Positions 8,197 through 16,429 of a stretch of 64,000 nt of DNA are shown here, piece by piece. Location: positions 62,001 to 126,000 of the forward strand of contig JAUXUN010000070.1 in assembly GCA_030680855.1 (NCBI GenBank), given 5' to 3'. The stretch is from Aestuariivirga sp. (GTDB lineage: Bacteria; Pseudomonadota; Alphaproteobacteria; Rhizobiales; Aestuariivirgaceae). The notes beneath the pieces are model-generated. The model did not search any database, was not told the DNA's origin, and saw only the letters and a list, made by a program, of their open reading frames with translations. A program made the position numbers and the translations under genes. Numbering within the stretch: the stretch's first letter is position 1; every line of letters starts with the position of its first letter.

Positions 8197-8672
8197 TTCG
8201 CCGCCAGCTTGTCCAGGGCTTCGCCGGAGACGCGGAACACCGTCCACTCATCCTGCGGGGCCGCACCCAGGGATTTGTAGAATTCAATCGACGGCGCGTT
8301 CCAGTCCAGCACCCACCATTGCAGGCGCGGCAATCCTTCCTTCACACAGCGCTGCGCCAAATGTTTTAGCAGAGCTTTTCCGATTCCCTTGCCGCGCATC
8401 GCGTCATCGACAAAAAGATCTTCGAGATAAATTCCGGCCCGCCCGCGAAAGGTGGAATAGTTGTAAAACCACAGCGCAAAGCCAGCAGGCTCGCCCCTCC
8501 AGAAAGCCAGATCGCAATAGGCCCGAGGCGTTGGCCCAAACAGGCTTTCGCGGATATCGCCCACCGTGGCCGAAACTTCGTGGCGCAGGCTTTCATAATC
8601 CGCCAGTTTGCAGATATACTCAAAGACGACCTGTTCATCGCCCGGAACCGCCTGACGGATGAGCAGGCTCAT
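8193..8672 (-). CDS. GNAT family N-acetyltransferase (second of two)
   Basis: A 159-residue acetyltransferase. The N-terminus is MSLLIRQAVPGDEQ. The acetyl-CoA-binding motif is AMRGKGIGKALLKHLAQRC, preceded by GIYLEDLFVDD and followed by LPRLQWWVLDWNAPSIEFYKSLGA. The aromatic FALWFYNYSTFRGRAGIYLEDLFV pattern resembles the diamine/polyamine N-acetyltransferase (SSAT-like) branch, which is a guess worth testing because a flavin amine oxidase is encoded three genes downstream. The start at 8672 overlaps the CPBP protease stop in ATGA, which fixes the start. Confidence 0.87.
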   Translation of the reverse strand: MSLLIRQAVPGDEQVVFEYICKLADYESLRHEVSATVGDIRESLFGPTPRAYCDLAFWRGEPAGFALWFYNYSTFRGRAGIYLEDLFVDDAMRGKGIGKALLKHLAQRCVKEGLPRLQWWVLDWNAPSIEFYKSLGAAPQDEWTVFRVSGEALDKLAAK

Positions 8673-9487
8673 TGCGGCAATGATCCAAAGATGAAGAGCG
8701 AATACAGGCCGTTCCAAACGGCGTGGCAGGCAATCGTCACCCATAGGCTGCCAAAGCGGATAAGCAGCGCGCCCAAAGCCAATCCCATCACAAAGATGAT
8801 GCCAATGGCAAGCCAGGGTTCGGTGATGTGCAGCAGCGACCAAAGGGCCGAGGTGATGAGCGTCGCACCGGAAAACCCGGCCCTGCTGCGGGCCAGAGCC
8901 GCAAACAACTGGCCGCGGAAAACTAGTTCCTCCGCCAGCGGCGCGCCAATGGCGACGGCGGGAAACGCCAGCCAAAACAGCTTGGGCTCATTGGCCATGT
9001 CGAACATGGCTTCCTTCACCAGCCCGGCCGAGCCGGAAGTCGGCGATTGCCCGTCCGGTCCCGGTGTATAATTCGCAAGGTCGATTTGGAACACTGTCAC
9101 CAAAACAAAAATCGCGCCATACACCACAATCATGAATCCACCGATAACGATGAGCCATCCCAGCCAGCCCAGGTCCGGCCAGCGCAGGGCCAGAACTTCC
9201 CATGGATTGCCGCCGCGAATCTTGGCCACCTGCCACGCCATGACGGCGGTCAAAACCGAGGCCGGAAAAATCCCGATGATGAACGACTTGATGACCGACC
9301 TTTGGTCGTCCACGCCCGCGTCAAAGAAAAGACTGAGCGCCCCCATCCCGGCCACGGTCTGCAGCAGCGAATTCGTAATCAGCAGGGCAAGCGCCAGCGC
9401 AAGCGCCACCCAAAGCCCCGCCGGGTTGCTGGGAACATAAAGGAGAGGCGAAGTATATTTCTGGAAGTCCGTTCCGAATGCTGCCAT
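8669..9487 (-). CDS. CPBP family intramembrane metalloprotease
   Basis: A polytopic membrane protein of 272 residues with about seven or eight hydrophobic segments. The CPBP (Abi/CaaX-type) motifs are present: EELVFRGQLF (the paired glutamates and arginine of motif 1), ALWSLLHI with the motif 2 histidine, and CHAVWNGLYS with the motif 3 histidine and asparagine. These families cleave within membranes or act in immunity, maturation or regulation; the substrate here is unknown. It lies 5 bases downstream of thyA, so it is co-transcribed with it. The overlap with the next gene is four bases. Confidence 0.87.
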   Translation of the reverse strand: MAAFGTDFQKYTSPLLYVPSNPAGLWVALALALALLITNSLLQTVAGMGALSLFFDAGVDDQRSVIKSFIIGIFPASVLTAVMAWQVAKIRGGNPWEVLALRWPDLGWLGWLIVIGGFMIVVYGAIFVLVTVFQIDLANYTPGPDGQSPTSGSAGLVKEAMFDMANEPKLFWLAFPAVAIGAPLAEELVFRGQLFAALARSRAGFSGATLITSALWSLLHITEPWLAIGIIFVMGLALGALLIRFGSLWVTIACHAVWNGLYSLFIFGSLPQ

Positions 9488-9492
9488 CGCGA

Positions 9493-10287
9493 CTAGATCG
9501 CCACCGATCCGGAAATGTTCGGATGCGCCTGGTAGTTCACGATTTCAAAATCCTCGTAACGGAATTCATCGATGGCCTTGACCTCGCGCTTCATCACCAG
9601 CCGCGGCAGGGCATAGGGCTCACGCGACAACTGCTCATCAATCTGCTCAAGATGATTGAGATAGATGTGAGCGTCGCCCAGGGTGTGGACAAATTCGCCG
9701 GCTTTCAGCCCCGTGACATGGGCCATCATGTGGGTGAGCAAGGCGTATGAAGCGATGTTGAAGGGCACACCGAGGAAAATATCAGCCGAACGCTGGTAGA
9801 GCTGGCATGAAAGTTTGCCGTTGAGCACATAAAACTGGAACAGGCAGTGGCACGGCGGCAGGGCCATCTTGTCCACATCGGCGGGATTCCACGCAGTGAC
9901 CAGCAGCCGGCGCGAATCGGGATTTTTCTTGATGCGCTCGACGGTGTCGGCGATCTGGTCGATGACGCCGCCGTCACGCGACGGCCACGAGCGCCACTGC
10001 TCGCCATAAACGGGCCCAAGATCGCCGTTCGCATCGGCCCACTCGTCCCAGATGGTGACCTTGTTGTCGTGCAGGTACTTGATGTTGGTATCGCCGCTGA
10101 GCAGCCACAGCAGCTCATAGATGATGGAACGCAGGTGCAGCCGCTTGGTCGTCACCAGCGGAAAGCCGGCACCGAGGTCAAAGCGCATCTGATAGCCGAA
10201 CACCGACCGCGTCCCGGTCCCGGTACGGTCCATTTTCTGCCCACCGTGGTCGCGGACATGCCGCATGAGATCAAGATATTGGCGCAT
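9493..10287 (-). CDS. thyA: Thymidylate synthase
   Basis: Methylates dUMP to dTMP with methylenetetrahydrofolate; cytosolic dimer. It has 264 residues, the same size as the E. coli enzyme. The catalytic cysteine is in [12 protein letters not shown], followed by the folate/dUMP-binding segment [21 protein letters not shown]; the N-terminal [15 protein letters not shown] and the [18 protein letters not shown] loop are typical. It is the first gene of the minus-strand operon. A 136-base spacer separates it from the divergent ssrA promoter; no confident -10/-35 pair for thyA was seen. Confidence 0.97.
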   Translation of the reverse strand: MRQYLDLMRHVRDHGGQKMDRTGTGTRSVFGYQMRFDLGAGFPLVTTKRLHLRSIIYELLWLLSGDTNIKYLHDNKVTIWDEWADANGDLGPVYGEQWRSWPSRDGGVIDQIADTVERIKKNPDSRRLLVTAWNPADVDKMALPPCHCLFQFYVLNGKLSCQLYQRSADIFLGVPFNIASYALLTHMMAHVTGLKAGEFVHTLGDAHIYLNHLEQIDEQLSREPYALPRLVMKREVKAIDEFRYEDFEIVNYQAHPNISGSVAI

Positions 10288-10422
10288 AGGTCCACACTAG
10301 CCGATTCTTTTTGCCAAAACAAAACAGGGAACTCCGAGCCGCGCCCCGCCATCTTTTTGATTGTTCGTATAAACCTTTGATAAAATGCCGGAAAAAAGGG
10401 TTTTCAAAGTTGTGGACTGGCC

Positions 10423-10451
10423 CTTTCGTTTGCCCCCCGGAAGCCCTATAT
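10423..10451 (+). promoter_or_regulatory. Candidate promoter of ssrA
   Basis: A -10-like CTATAT (10446-10451) is preceded by CTTTCG (10423-10428) with a 17-base spacer. The -35 match is weak, but the position places the transcription start just before the acceptor piece of the tmRNA, which is what a permuted ssrA gene requires. Confidence 0.35.
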
Positions 10452-10453
10452 CA

Positions 10454-10790
10454 GGGGTGCCACCCAGCAATGGGCGGCTATGGTGATAAAATGCCATCGT
10501 AATAAACCTTTCGGACCCGGGGGCAGTACCCGGCGCCTCCACCAAAGATTGCACGAAATGCAGGCTTTGATGGGGGCGAACTAGGATCGACGAGGGTGTA
10601 AAGGATGGAGCTTTGCCCGTGATGGTTCCGACGTTATCGGGCTAAACAAGTAGTTGCAAATGACAACTATGCTCCGGTACATCTCGCTGCTTAATGCAGT
10701 GCGAATGCCGAAATCAAAGTCCTGAGGCTTAGCCGTTTCAGGCGGGGTCCGCCGGCACCTGGCAACAGAAGCCGGCACTTTCAAATGTGT
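10454..10790 (+). ncRNA. ssrA: Circularly permuted (two-piece) tmRNA, alpha type
   Basis: Rescues stalled ribosomes and tags the nascent chain. The gene is permuted: the acceptor piece comes first and ends GGCGCCTCCACCA (CCA at 10542-10544); a 27-base hairpin insert (10545-10571, AAAG/CTTT with an inner stem) follows; then the coding piece starts GGGGGCGAACTAGG at 10572. The two ends pair as a perfect 7-bp acceptor stem (GGGGGCG with CGCCTCC) whose third pair is G-U, the alanine identity element. The T arm precedes the CCA. The tag frame lies at 10656-10694. The outer limits are approximate: the 5' end is taken from the promoter, and the 3' end from a GCCGGC...GCCGGC hairpin near 10750-10780 and the sspB leader. 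Split processing is known in alphaproteobacteria. Confidence 0.92.
10656..10694 (+). other. tmRNA proteolysis-tag reading frame
   Basis: From resume codon GCA (10656-10658) the frame reads A-N-D-N-Y-A-P-V-H-L-A-A and stops at TAA (10692-10694). The AND start and LAA end are the parts recognised by SspB and ClpX respectively. It is close to the rhizobial tag type. Confidence 0.92.
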
Positions 10791-10874
10791 GGGACAAATG
10801 ACGGCATGGCTGCAGAAAGCCTGAACCTGTAGTATCTGAAGGGTGAGTCGGCCTTTCCAAAGGATGTAGTGCTT

Positions 10875-11387
10875 ATGCCTGAAGATCTGATGCGATACGA
10901 CCAACTGGCGCAAAACGCCCTGCGCGGGGTGGTGCGCGAGGCCCTGCGCCGGGTCGAGAAGTCAGGACTGCCGGGTGAGCATCATTTTTATATTGCCTTC
11001 AACACGAAATTTCCCGGCGTCGACATCGGCGAGCGCATGGCCCAGCGCTACCCCCGCGAAATGACCATCGTGCTCCAGCATCAGTATGAAAATCTTCTGG
11101 TAAAGGAAGACCGCTTTGAAGTGGAATTGTCATTCGACAACATCCTGGAAAAGCTGGTAATCCCCTTCAATGCGGTGAAGGGATTCCTTGACCCCTCGGT
11201 GCAGTTCGGCCTGCAATTCGAAGTTGTCACGGTCGAACCCCCCGTTGACTCTGAGAGCAAGCTGGAGAAACCTGCATCCGGCAAGGTGAAACGTGAGTTG
11301 GAAGGTGCCGAGACCGGCGGTCCTTCAGATGAACCACCCAAGGACGGACCCAAGGTTGTTTCCCTGGATTCCTTCCGCAAGAAATGA
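10875..11387 (+). CDS. sspB: ClpXP adaptor SspB, alphaproteobacterial type
   Basis: Delivers ssrA-tagged proteins to ClpXP. About 170 residues: an N-terminal folded domain beginning MPEDLMRYDQLAQNALRGVV, a middle with MTIVLQHQYENL and VPFNAVKGFLDPSVQFGLQF-type beta strands (peptide groove), a flexible acidic linker (about 115-155), and a C-terminal PKVVSLDSFRKK that corresponds to the ClpX-binding tail. ATG 10875 sits about 10 bases after AAAGGA (10859-10864); GTG 10869 is an alternative with short spacing. It directly follows the ssrA RNA, so substrate tag and adaptor may share expression. The stop overlaps the mepA start in ATGA. Confidence 0.93.
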   Translation: MPEDLMRYDQLAQNALRGVVREALRRVEKSGLPGEHHFYIAFNTKFPGVDIGERMAQRYPREMTIVLQHQYENLLVKEDRFEVELSFDNILEKLVIPFNAVKGFLDPSVQFGLQFEVVTVEPPVDSESKLEKPASGKVKRELEGAETGGPSDEPPKDGPKVVSLDSFRKK

Positions 11388-12340
11388 GGATCAAACGGCC
11401 TATGCAGAACTCAAAGTCCCTTGCAGCCTTCTTCATTGCAATTGTTTTCATGTCGGCGCCTTCAACCCTTGCCCAGTCGGCCGAGGACCAGGCGGCACTT
11501 GCCGCCCTGGCCAGCGCCGACCTCAAGCACACGCCCGCCAAGAAACTTTTCGGCGCCAAGAAACTGCCGCTGAACATGAAGGCCCGCGCCATTGGCAGCT
11601 ATGCCAAGGGCTGCCTCTCGGGCGCCAAGGCGCTGCCCGTGACCGGCCCCGCCTGGCAGGCCATGCGCACCTCGCGCAACCGTAACTGGGCCCATCCCGC
11701 CCTTCTCAATATCGTTGAAAAACTGGCCAGGGAATCAAAGCAAAGCGATGGCTGGAACGGCTTGCTGGTTGGCGACATGTCCCAGCCCCGCGGCGGCCCC
11801 ATGCTGACCGGCCATGCCAGCCACCAGATTGGCCTCGATGCCGATGTCTGGTTCACCCCCATGCCGGACCGCATCCTGACCGAGCAGGAGCGCGAAACCT
11901 TTACCCCCATCGAGATGGTGAAGGACCGCTCGACCTTGAATAATGACACGTGGACCGAATCCCGCGCCAGGCTGATAAAGCGTGCCGCATCCTACCCGGA
12001 AGTGGCCCGCATCTTCGTCAATCCCCCAATCAAGAAAGAACTCTGCAAATGGGCCAAGGGCGACCGCTCGTGGCTGGCCAAGGTGCGCCCCTATTACAAT
12101 CACACCTATCACTTCCATATCCGCATGAATTGCCCGCCGGGCTTTGCGGGCTGCAAAAACCAGGCACCGGCCGCACCGAAAGACGGCACCGGCTGCGGCG
12201 AGGAAATGGCCTATTGGATGGGTGACATTCCCTGGAAGCCCAAGAAGCGCGACCCCAACGCCAAACCGGTGAAACCGGCCCCGGCCTTGACACTGGCGGG
12301 CCTTCCTGCTGAATGCCGGGCCGTTGTGACGGCTCCTTAG
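11384..12340 (+). CDS. mepA: Penicillin-insensitive murein endopeptidase MepA
   Basis: Periplasmic LAS-type zinc metallopeptidase that cleaves D-Ala-meso-DAP crosslinks in peptidoglycan. It has 318 residues from the coupled ATG 11384 (an alternative ATG is 11402). A signal peptide runs to about AQS (residues 25-31). Zinc ligands are visible in GHASHQIGLDADVWF (His and Asp) and in YHFHIRMNCP (HxH). Six cysteines, for example GCLSGAK, CPPGFAGCKN and GTGCGEE, fit the disulfide-rich family. It starts inside the sspB stop (ATGA), so the two are probably translated together. The C-terminal 30 residues after WKPKKRD are a Lys/Pro-rich tail. Confidence 0.9.
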   Translation: MRIKRPMQNSKSLAAFFIAIVFMSAPSTLAQSAEDQAALAALASADLKHTPAKKLFGAKKLPLNMKARAIGSYAKGCLSGAKALPVTGPAWQAMRTSRNRNWAHPALLNIVEKLARESKQSDGWNGLLVGDMSQPRGGPMLTGHASHQIGLDADVWFTPMPDRILTEQERETFTPIEMVKDRSTLNNDTWTESRARLIKRAASYPEVARIFVNPPIKKELCKWAKGDRSWLAKVRPYYNHTYHFHIRMNCPPGFAGCKNQAPAAPKDGTGCGEEMAYWMGDIPWKPKKRDPNAKPVKPAPALTLAGLPAECRAVVTAP

Positions 12341-12388
12341 ACCGTTTCCGGAAATCATTGAGGAGGCGGAGCCCGGATTGGGCCTTCC

Positions 12389-14293
12389 ATGACACAAACA
12401 AACACTCCCACAAGCGAAGAAGCCCAAAAATCTGGACCCTCTTCGGCCAAGTACAAACTTGCTTTCGCCTCCATCGGCGTGGTCTTCGGTGACATTGGCA
12501 CAAGCCCGCTTTATGCCATGCGCGAAGCCCTGCACCCGGTAGTGAGCGCCGGGGGCGATCTTCGCCTTGCATCGCTCGGCGTTGTCTCGCTCCTTCTCTG
12601 GGCCTTGATTCTGGTGGTCGGACTGAAATATCTCATCCTTCTCATGCGCGCCGACAACAAGGGCGAAGGCGGCATTCTCTCGCTCGTCGTGCTGGTCGAA
12701 ACACTGCTGAAGAAAAAGGGCGGTGTGGTTCTGGCCCTAGGCATTATCGGTGCCGCTTTTTTCTTCGGCGACGCGATGATTACCCCTGCCATGTCGGTGC
12801 TGGCCGCCGTTGAGGGCCTTGCCGTCATCAATCCCCGCTTTGAGTCCGTGGTGGTCCCGCTCACTCTGGTCATCCTCTTCAGCCTGTTCCTGTTCCAGTA
12901 TCGCGGCACCGCCGGCATTGCCGCGATTTTTGCGCCCGTGACGGCCATCTGGTTTGCGGTGATTGGTCTGATGGGACTTGTTCACATTGGTGATGACCTC
13001 GCAATATTCTATGCCTTCAATCCGCTGTATGGCTTTAACATGCTTGTCCAGCAGCCGGGGCTTGCTCTTCTTGTTTTCGGCGGCGTGTTTTTGGCGGTCA
13101 CCGGTGGCGAGGCGCTTTATGCCGACATGGGCCATTTCGGAAAAAAATCCATCCGCCTTGCCTGGCTTTGCGTGGTGTTCCCGGGATTGGTGCTGAATTA
13201 TCTCGGCCAGGGCGCCTTCATCATCGCCCATCCGCAGCACGTGGAAAATCCGTTCTTCCTGATGATGCCAACCTGGGGCCTGATCCCCCTCGTTATCCTT
13301 GCAACACTCGTGACCGTCATCGCCAGCCAGGCGGTTATCACTGGGGCCTTTTCCATTGCCCAGCAGGCCATGTCCCTCGGGCTGCTGCCGCGCATGAACA
13401 TCACCCACACCAGCGAAACCGAGCAGGGCCAGATCTACATCGGCCAAATAAATTGGATGTTACTTTTGGGCGTCATTCTCCTCGTGCTGGTTTTTCGTTC
13501 CTCATCAAACCTTGCATCTGCCTACGGCATTGCGGTCAATACATCGATGGTGGTTGATACGCTGCTCGCCTTGGTCTTCTTCTGGAAGGCGCGAACCCTT
13601 CCGCTCTATATTGTCATACCCGCCCTTCTCGGCATTTTCGCAATCGAATTGACCTTCCTTGCCGCCAATGGATTGAAGCTTGCCAAGGGTGGCTACGTGC
13701 CAGTCCTCTTTGGCGCTGCCGTCATTCTGCTTATGGTCACCTGGATGCGCGGGCGTTCTGCCCTCGCCGCCAAGCTCCGCCGCGAATCCATTGAACTCGT
13801 GGGTCTCTTGCAAAGCCTCGAAAAGCGCCAGCCCACGCGCGTGGCGGGCGCTGCCGTATTCATGCAGACCGATCCGATTTATGCGCCCAGCGCCCTCATG
13901 CACAATCTGAAGCACAACCGCGTCCTGCACGACATTCTGGTTTTCATCAGCGTTGAAACAACCGATGAACCGCGCGCCGATCCTGACAACCGCGTTTCGG
14001 TAAAGCACCTGCCCCTGGGGGCATTTCTGGTGGAGGCGAAGTTTGGCTACATGGAACAGCCTGACGTGCCCGCCGCCTTGCGCGCCTGTGAGTCCCAGGG
14101 GCTTTCAATCGATCCGGCCCAGGCCTCCTATTTCCTCGGCCGCCGCGTCATTCGCACCTCGGCCAAATCTGCATTGCCCTTCTGGCAGCAGCGCATTTTC
14201 ATCATGTTGACAAATCAATCGGCCCGGGCGATCGAATTCTTCCGCATTCCCCCCGACCGGGTTGTTGAACTCGGCATGCAAATGAGCGTCTGA
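12389..14293 (+). CDS. kup: Low-affinity potassium uptake protein Kup
   Basis: Inner-membrane K+/H+ symporter of the KUP/HAK/KT family, 634 residues. The N-terminal signature FASIGVVFGDIGTSPLYAMREA (about 28-49) is diagnostic. About twelve hydrophobic segments follow to residue 455; DMGHFGKKSIRLAW and GGEALYADMG are conserved loops. The C-terminal 170 residues form the soluble cytoplasmic domain, including PRVVELGMQMSV-like ending. A perfect GAGGAGG (12360-12366) lies 22 bases before the ATG, too far for a normal ribosome-binding site, and no closer one is evident. The stop overlaps the start of the PHP gene by one base (TGATG). Confidence 0.95.
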   Translation: MTQTNTPTSEEAQKSGPSSAKYKLAFASIGVVFGDIGTSPLYAMREALHPVVSAGGDLRLASLGVVSLLLWALILVVGLKYLILLMRADNKGEGGILSLVVLVETLLKKKGGVVLALGIIGAAFFFGDAMITPAMSVLAAVEGLAVINPRFESVVVPLTLVILFSLFLFQYRGTAGIAAIFAPVTAIWFAVIGLMGLVHIGDDLAIFYAFNPLYGFNMLVQQPGLALLVFGGVFLAVTGGEALYADMGHFGKKSIRLAWLCVVFPGLVLNYLGQGAFIIAHPQHVENPFFLMMPTWGLIPLVILATLVTVIASQAVITGAFSIAQQAMSLGLLPRMNITHTSETEQGQIYIGQINWMLLLGVILLVLVFRSSSNLASAYGIAVNTSMVVDTLLALVFFWKARTLPLYIVIPALLGIFAIELTFLAANGLKLAKGGYVPVLFGAAVILLMVTWMRGRSALAAKLRRESIELVGLLQSLEKRQPTRVAGAAVFMQTDPIYAPSALMHNLKHNRVLHDILVFISVETTDEPRADPDNRVSVKHLPLGAFLVEAKFGYMEQPDVPAALRACESQGLSIDPAQASYFLGRRVIRTSAKSALPFWQQRIFIMLTNQSARAIEFFRIPPDRVVELGMQMSV

Positions 14294-15222
14294 TGCCCTC
14301 ACTTTCGCCCTTCTCGCTTCCCGGCCGTTTTTGGCGCGGCAACCTGCATACCCATTCGAACCTGTCTGACGGGGCCCTTGAACCGCCGCAGGTGATCGAG
14401 GCGTACAAGAACGCCGGCTATGATTTCATGATGCTGTCGGACCATTTCATCGGGCATTACAACTGGCCCATCGCCGATACCCGCGCCTTGCGCTCCAACA
14501 ACTTCACCACCATCTTCGGCTGCGAACTGCACGCCCCGCAAACCCAGGTGGGCGAACTCTGGCATATCGTGGCAGCAGGCCTTCCGCTCGATTTTCCGCC
14601 CGCCGGCAAGAATGAATCTGGCGAGCAACTGGCAAGGCGCGCCCATGAAGCAGGAGCCTTCATCGGCATAGCCCACCCTGCCTGGTCGCAACTCACCATC
14701 GAAGATGGCCGCGCCATTGATTGCGCCCATGCGGTGGAAATTTACAACCATGGCTGCGCCATTGAAAACGACCGGGGCGACGGCTGGTATCTGCTCGACC
14801 AGCTTTTGAGCGAAGGCAAACGCCTCACCGCCTTTGCCACCGACGATGCCCATTTCAAGTCGCCGGACTATTTCGGTGGCTGGGTCCATGTGAAGACCGA
14901 AAGCTTGGGGGCCGAAGTGCTGCTCGAGGCGCTCAAGAAGGGCCATTATTATTCCAGCCAGGGACCGCAAATTCATGATATTTCGATAAGCGGGAGCGAA
15001 ATCAGCATCAGTTGCTCACCCGTCGATAACATCACCGTGCTCTGCGGCAATTCCCGCAGCCTGGTGCGCAATGCCAAATCCGTCACCGACGCGACATTCG
15101 ATTTGAAGAAACTGGAAACCGGCTGGCTGCTCACCAAACTAAGCCCGTGGTTGCGCGTAGTGTGCATTGATCACGCAGGAAAGCGCGCCTGGAGCAATCC
15201 TATTTGGAAGGATGAGCTCTAA
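14293..15222 (+). CDS. PHP-domain metal-dependent phosphoesterase family protein
   Basis: A predicted metal-dependent hydrolase of 309 residues. The PHP motif 1 is GNLHTHSNLSDG (HxH, about residues 16-27), motif 2 is MMLSDHF, the third motif has GCELH, motif with IGIAHPAW carries a histidine, and TDDAHF supplies a late Asp/His pair. The C-terminal 90 residues are beta-rich and lack catalytic motifs. Family members hydrolyse phosphoesters or phosphonates, or bind to polymerases; the substrate here is unknown. Its start is coupled to kup. Its last 23 bases overlap the convergent MFS gene. Confidence 0.82.
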   Translation: MPSLSPFSLPGRFWRGNLHTHSNLSDGALEPPQVIEAYKNAGYDFMMLSDHFIGHYNWPIADTRALRSNNFTTIFGCELHAPQTQVGELWHIVAAGLPLDFPPAGKNESGEQLARRAHEAGAFIGIAHPAWSQLTIEDGRAIDCAHAVEIYNHGCAIENDRGDGWYLLDQLLSEGKRLTAFATDDAHFKSPDYFGGWVHVKTESLGAEVLLEALKKGHYYSSQGPQIHDISISGSEISISCSPVDNITVLCGNSRSLVRNAKSVTDATFDLKKLETGWLLTKLSPWLRVVCIDHAGKRAWSNPIWKDEL

Positions 15223-16375
15223 CCTGCACAAAGGGCAGGAGTACCAGTGCCGAGGCGGTGAATGCTGCGCCCGCCATAAACGTCGCCTGTGAGCCTGCCA
15301 CATCCCACAGAACTCCAGCCAAGGTGCTCGCAATCAAAAGAACAACCCCGCTGACCAGACTGAAAATGCCAAAGGCTGTCCCGCGTAATTCTGCGGGTGC
15401 AGTGTCAGCCACCAGCGCGGACAGAAGCCCCTGTGTCAACCCCATGTGAAGGCCCCACAAAGCCACACCAATAAATACCGGCGCCAGGGACGTTGCAAAA
15501 CCCAGCACTAAATCGGCGGCCAGAAGAGCAGCAAGTCCAAGCAACAGAAGCCCACGCCTTCCGATCCTGTCAGACAGAACACCGACAGGATAAGAGGTCA
15601 GCGCATAGACGAGGCTCATGACAACAAGAATCAATGGCACATATCGCGCCGCCAACCCCACCTCCGAAGCCTTGATGATGAGAAATGCCTCGCTGAACCG
15701 CGCCAGCATGAAAATGGCGCCGACCAAAACAACAATCCAGAAGTTGCTCCCAAGCAACTTCGCGGTTGCAAGATTCATGCCCGGCTTGTTCTGGCCCTTC
15801 GCCACATGTTCGGGCTCCCGTATGCCAAGGGCAAGTATCAAAACCGCAACCAGGGCTGGTGCACAGGCAAACCACAGCACGGTGCGAACATTATCGGTGT
15901 AGGCGATCATAAGCCCGACCGCTGCCAGAGGACCAATAAATGCTCCCACTGTGTCCATTGATTGCCGCAGGCCAAACGCGGCGCCCCGGAGGTCCGGCGG
16001 CGTAATGTCCGCCACAAGCGCATCCCTTGGCGCCCCCCTGATGCCTTTGCCAATACGGTCCACGATACGCGCAACGAACACCGTGAACGCCATATCGGCC
16101 AAGGGGAAGAGCGGTTTCACCAGGGCGGCGAGGCCATAGCCCAAAAGCGCCAGAACCTTGCGGTTTCCGAACCTGTCGCTCAACAGGCCCGATGCCATTT
16201 TCATGATCTGGGCCGTGCCTTCGGCCAGGCCCTCTATGAGCCCGAGGAACGTGGCGCTGACACCCAGGGTGCCAATCAAAAACACCGGCAGCAGCGCATG
16301 GATCATTTCCGAGGAAACATCCATAAAAAGGCTGACAAGGCCCAGAACCCAAACCCCGCGCGGAATTTTTTGCAT
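15200..16375 (-). CDS. MFS transporter, substrate unknown
   Basis: An inner-membrane transporter of 391 residues with about twelve hydrophobic segments. The inter-helix loop motif DRFGNRKVLALLGYGLAA (residues about 66-83) and its C-half equivalent DRIGRRGLLLLG are the MFS A-motif pattern. VDRIGKGIRGAPRDALVADI is a conserved feature of a bacterial MFS subgroup of unassigned substrate. It is convergent with the PHP gene (23-base overlap) and divergent from fumC across 54 bases, where both promoters must lie. Confidence 0.85.
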   Translation of the reverse strand: MQKIPRGVWVLGLVSLFMDVSSEMIHALLPVFLIGTLGVSATFLGLIEGLAEGTAQIMKMASGLLSDRFGNRKVLALLGYGLAALVKPLFPLADMAFTVFVARIVDRIGKGIRGAPRDALVADITPPDLRGAAFGLRQSMDTVGAFIGPLAAVGLMIAYTDNVRTVLWFACAPALVAVLILALGIREPEHVAKGQNKPGMNLATAKLLGSNFWIVVLVGAIFMLARFSEAFLIIKASEVGLAARYVPLILVVMSLVYALTSYPVGVLSDRIGRRGLLLLGLAALLAADLVLGFATSLAPVFIGVALWGLHMGLTQGLLSALVADTAPAELRGTAFGIFSLVSGVVLLIASTLAGVLWDVAGSQATFMAGAAFTASALVLLPFVQVRAHPSK

Positions 16376-16429
16376 TCTTCTTTCCAGCCATGATAATCAG
16401 GATAAAGCAACAGAGCAGAATTTGGACCT

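Noticed and set aside
10297-10554. 85-codon frame on the minus strand over the ssrA acceptor piece
   Set aside because: It overlaps the conserved T arm and CCA of the tmRNA and has no ribosome-binding site.
10741-10780. GCCGGC...GCCGGC hairpin as an independent terminator or repeat
   Set aside because: It lies within the 3' part of the tmRNA coding piece and is better explained as part of its fold.
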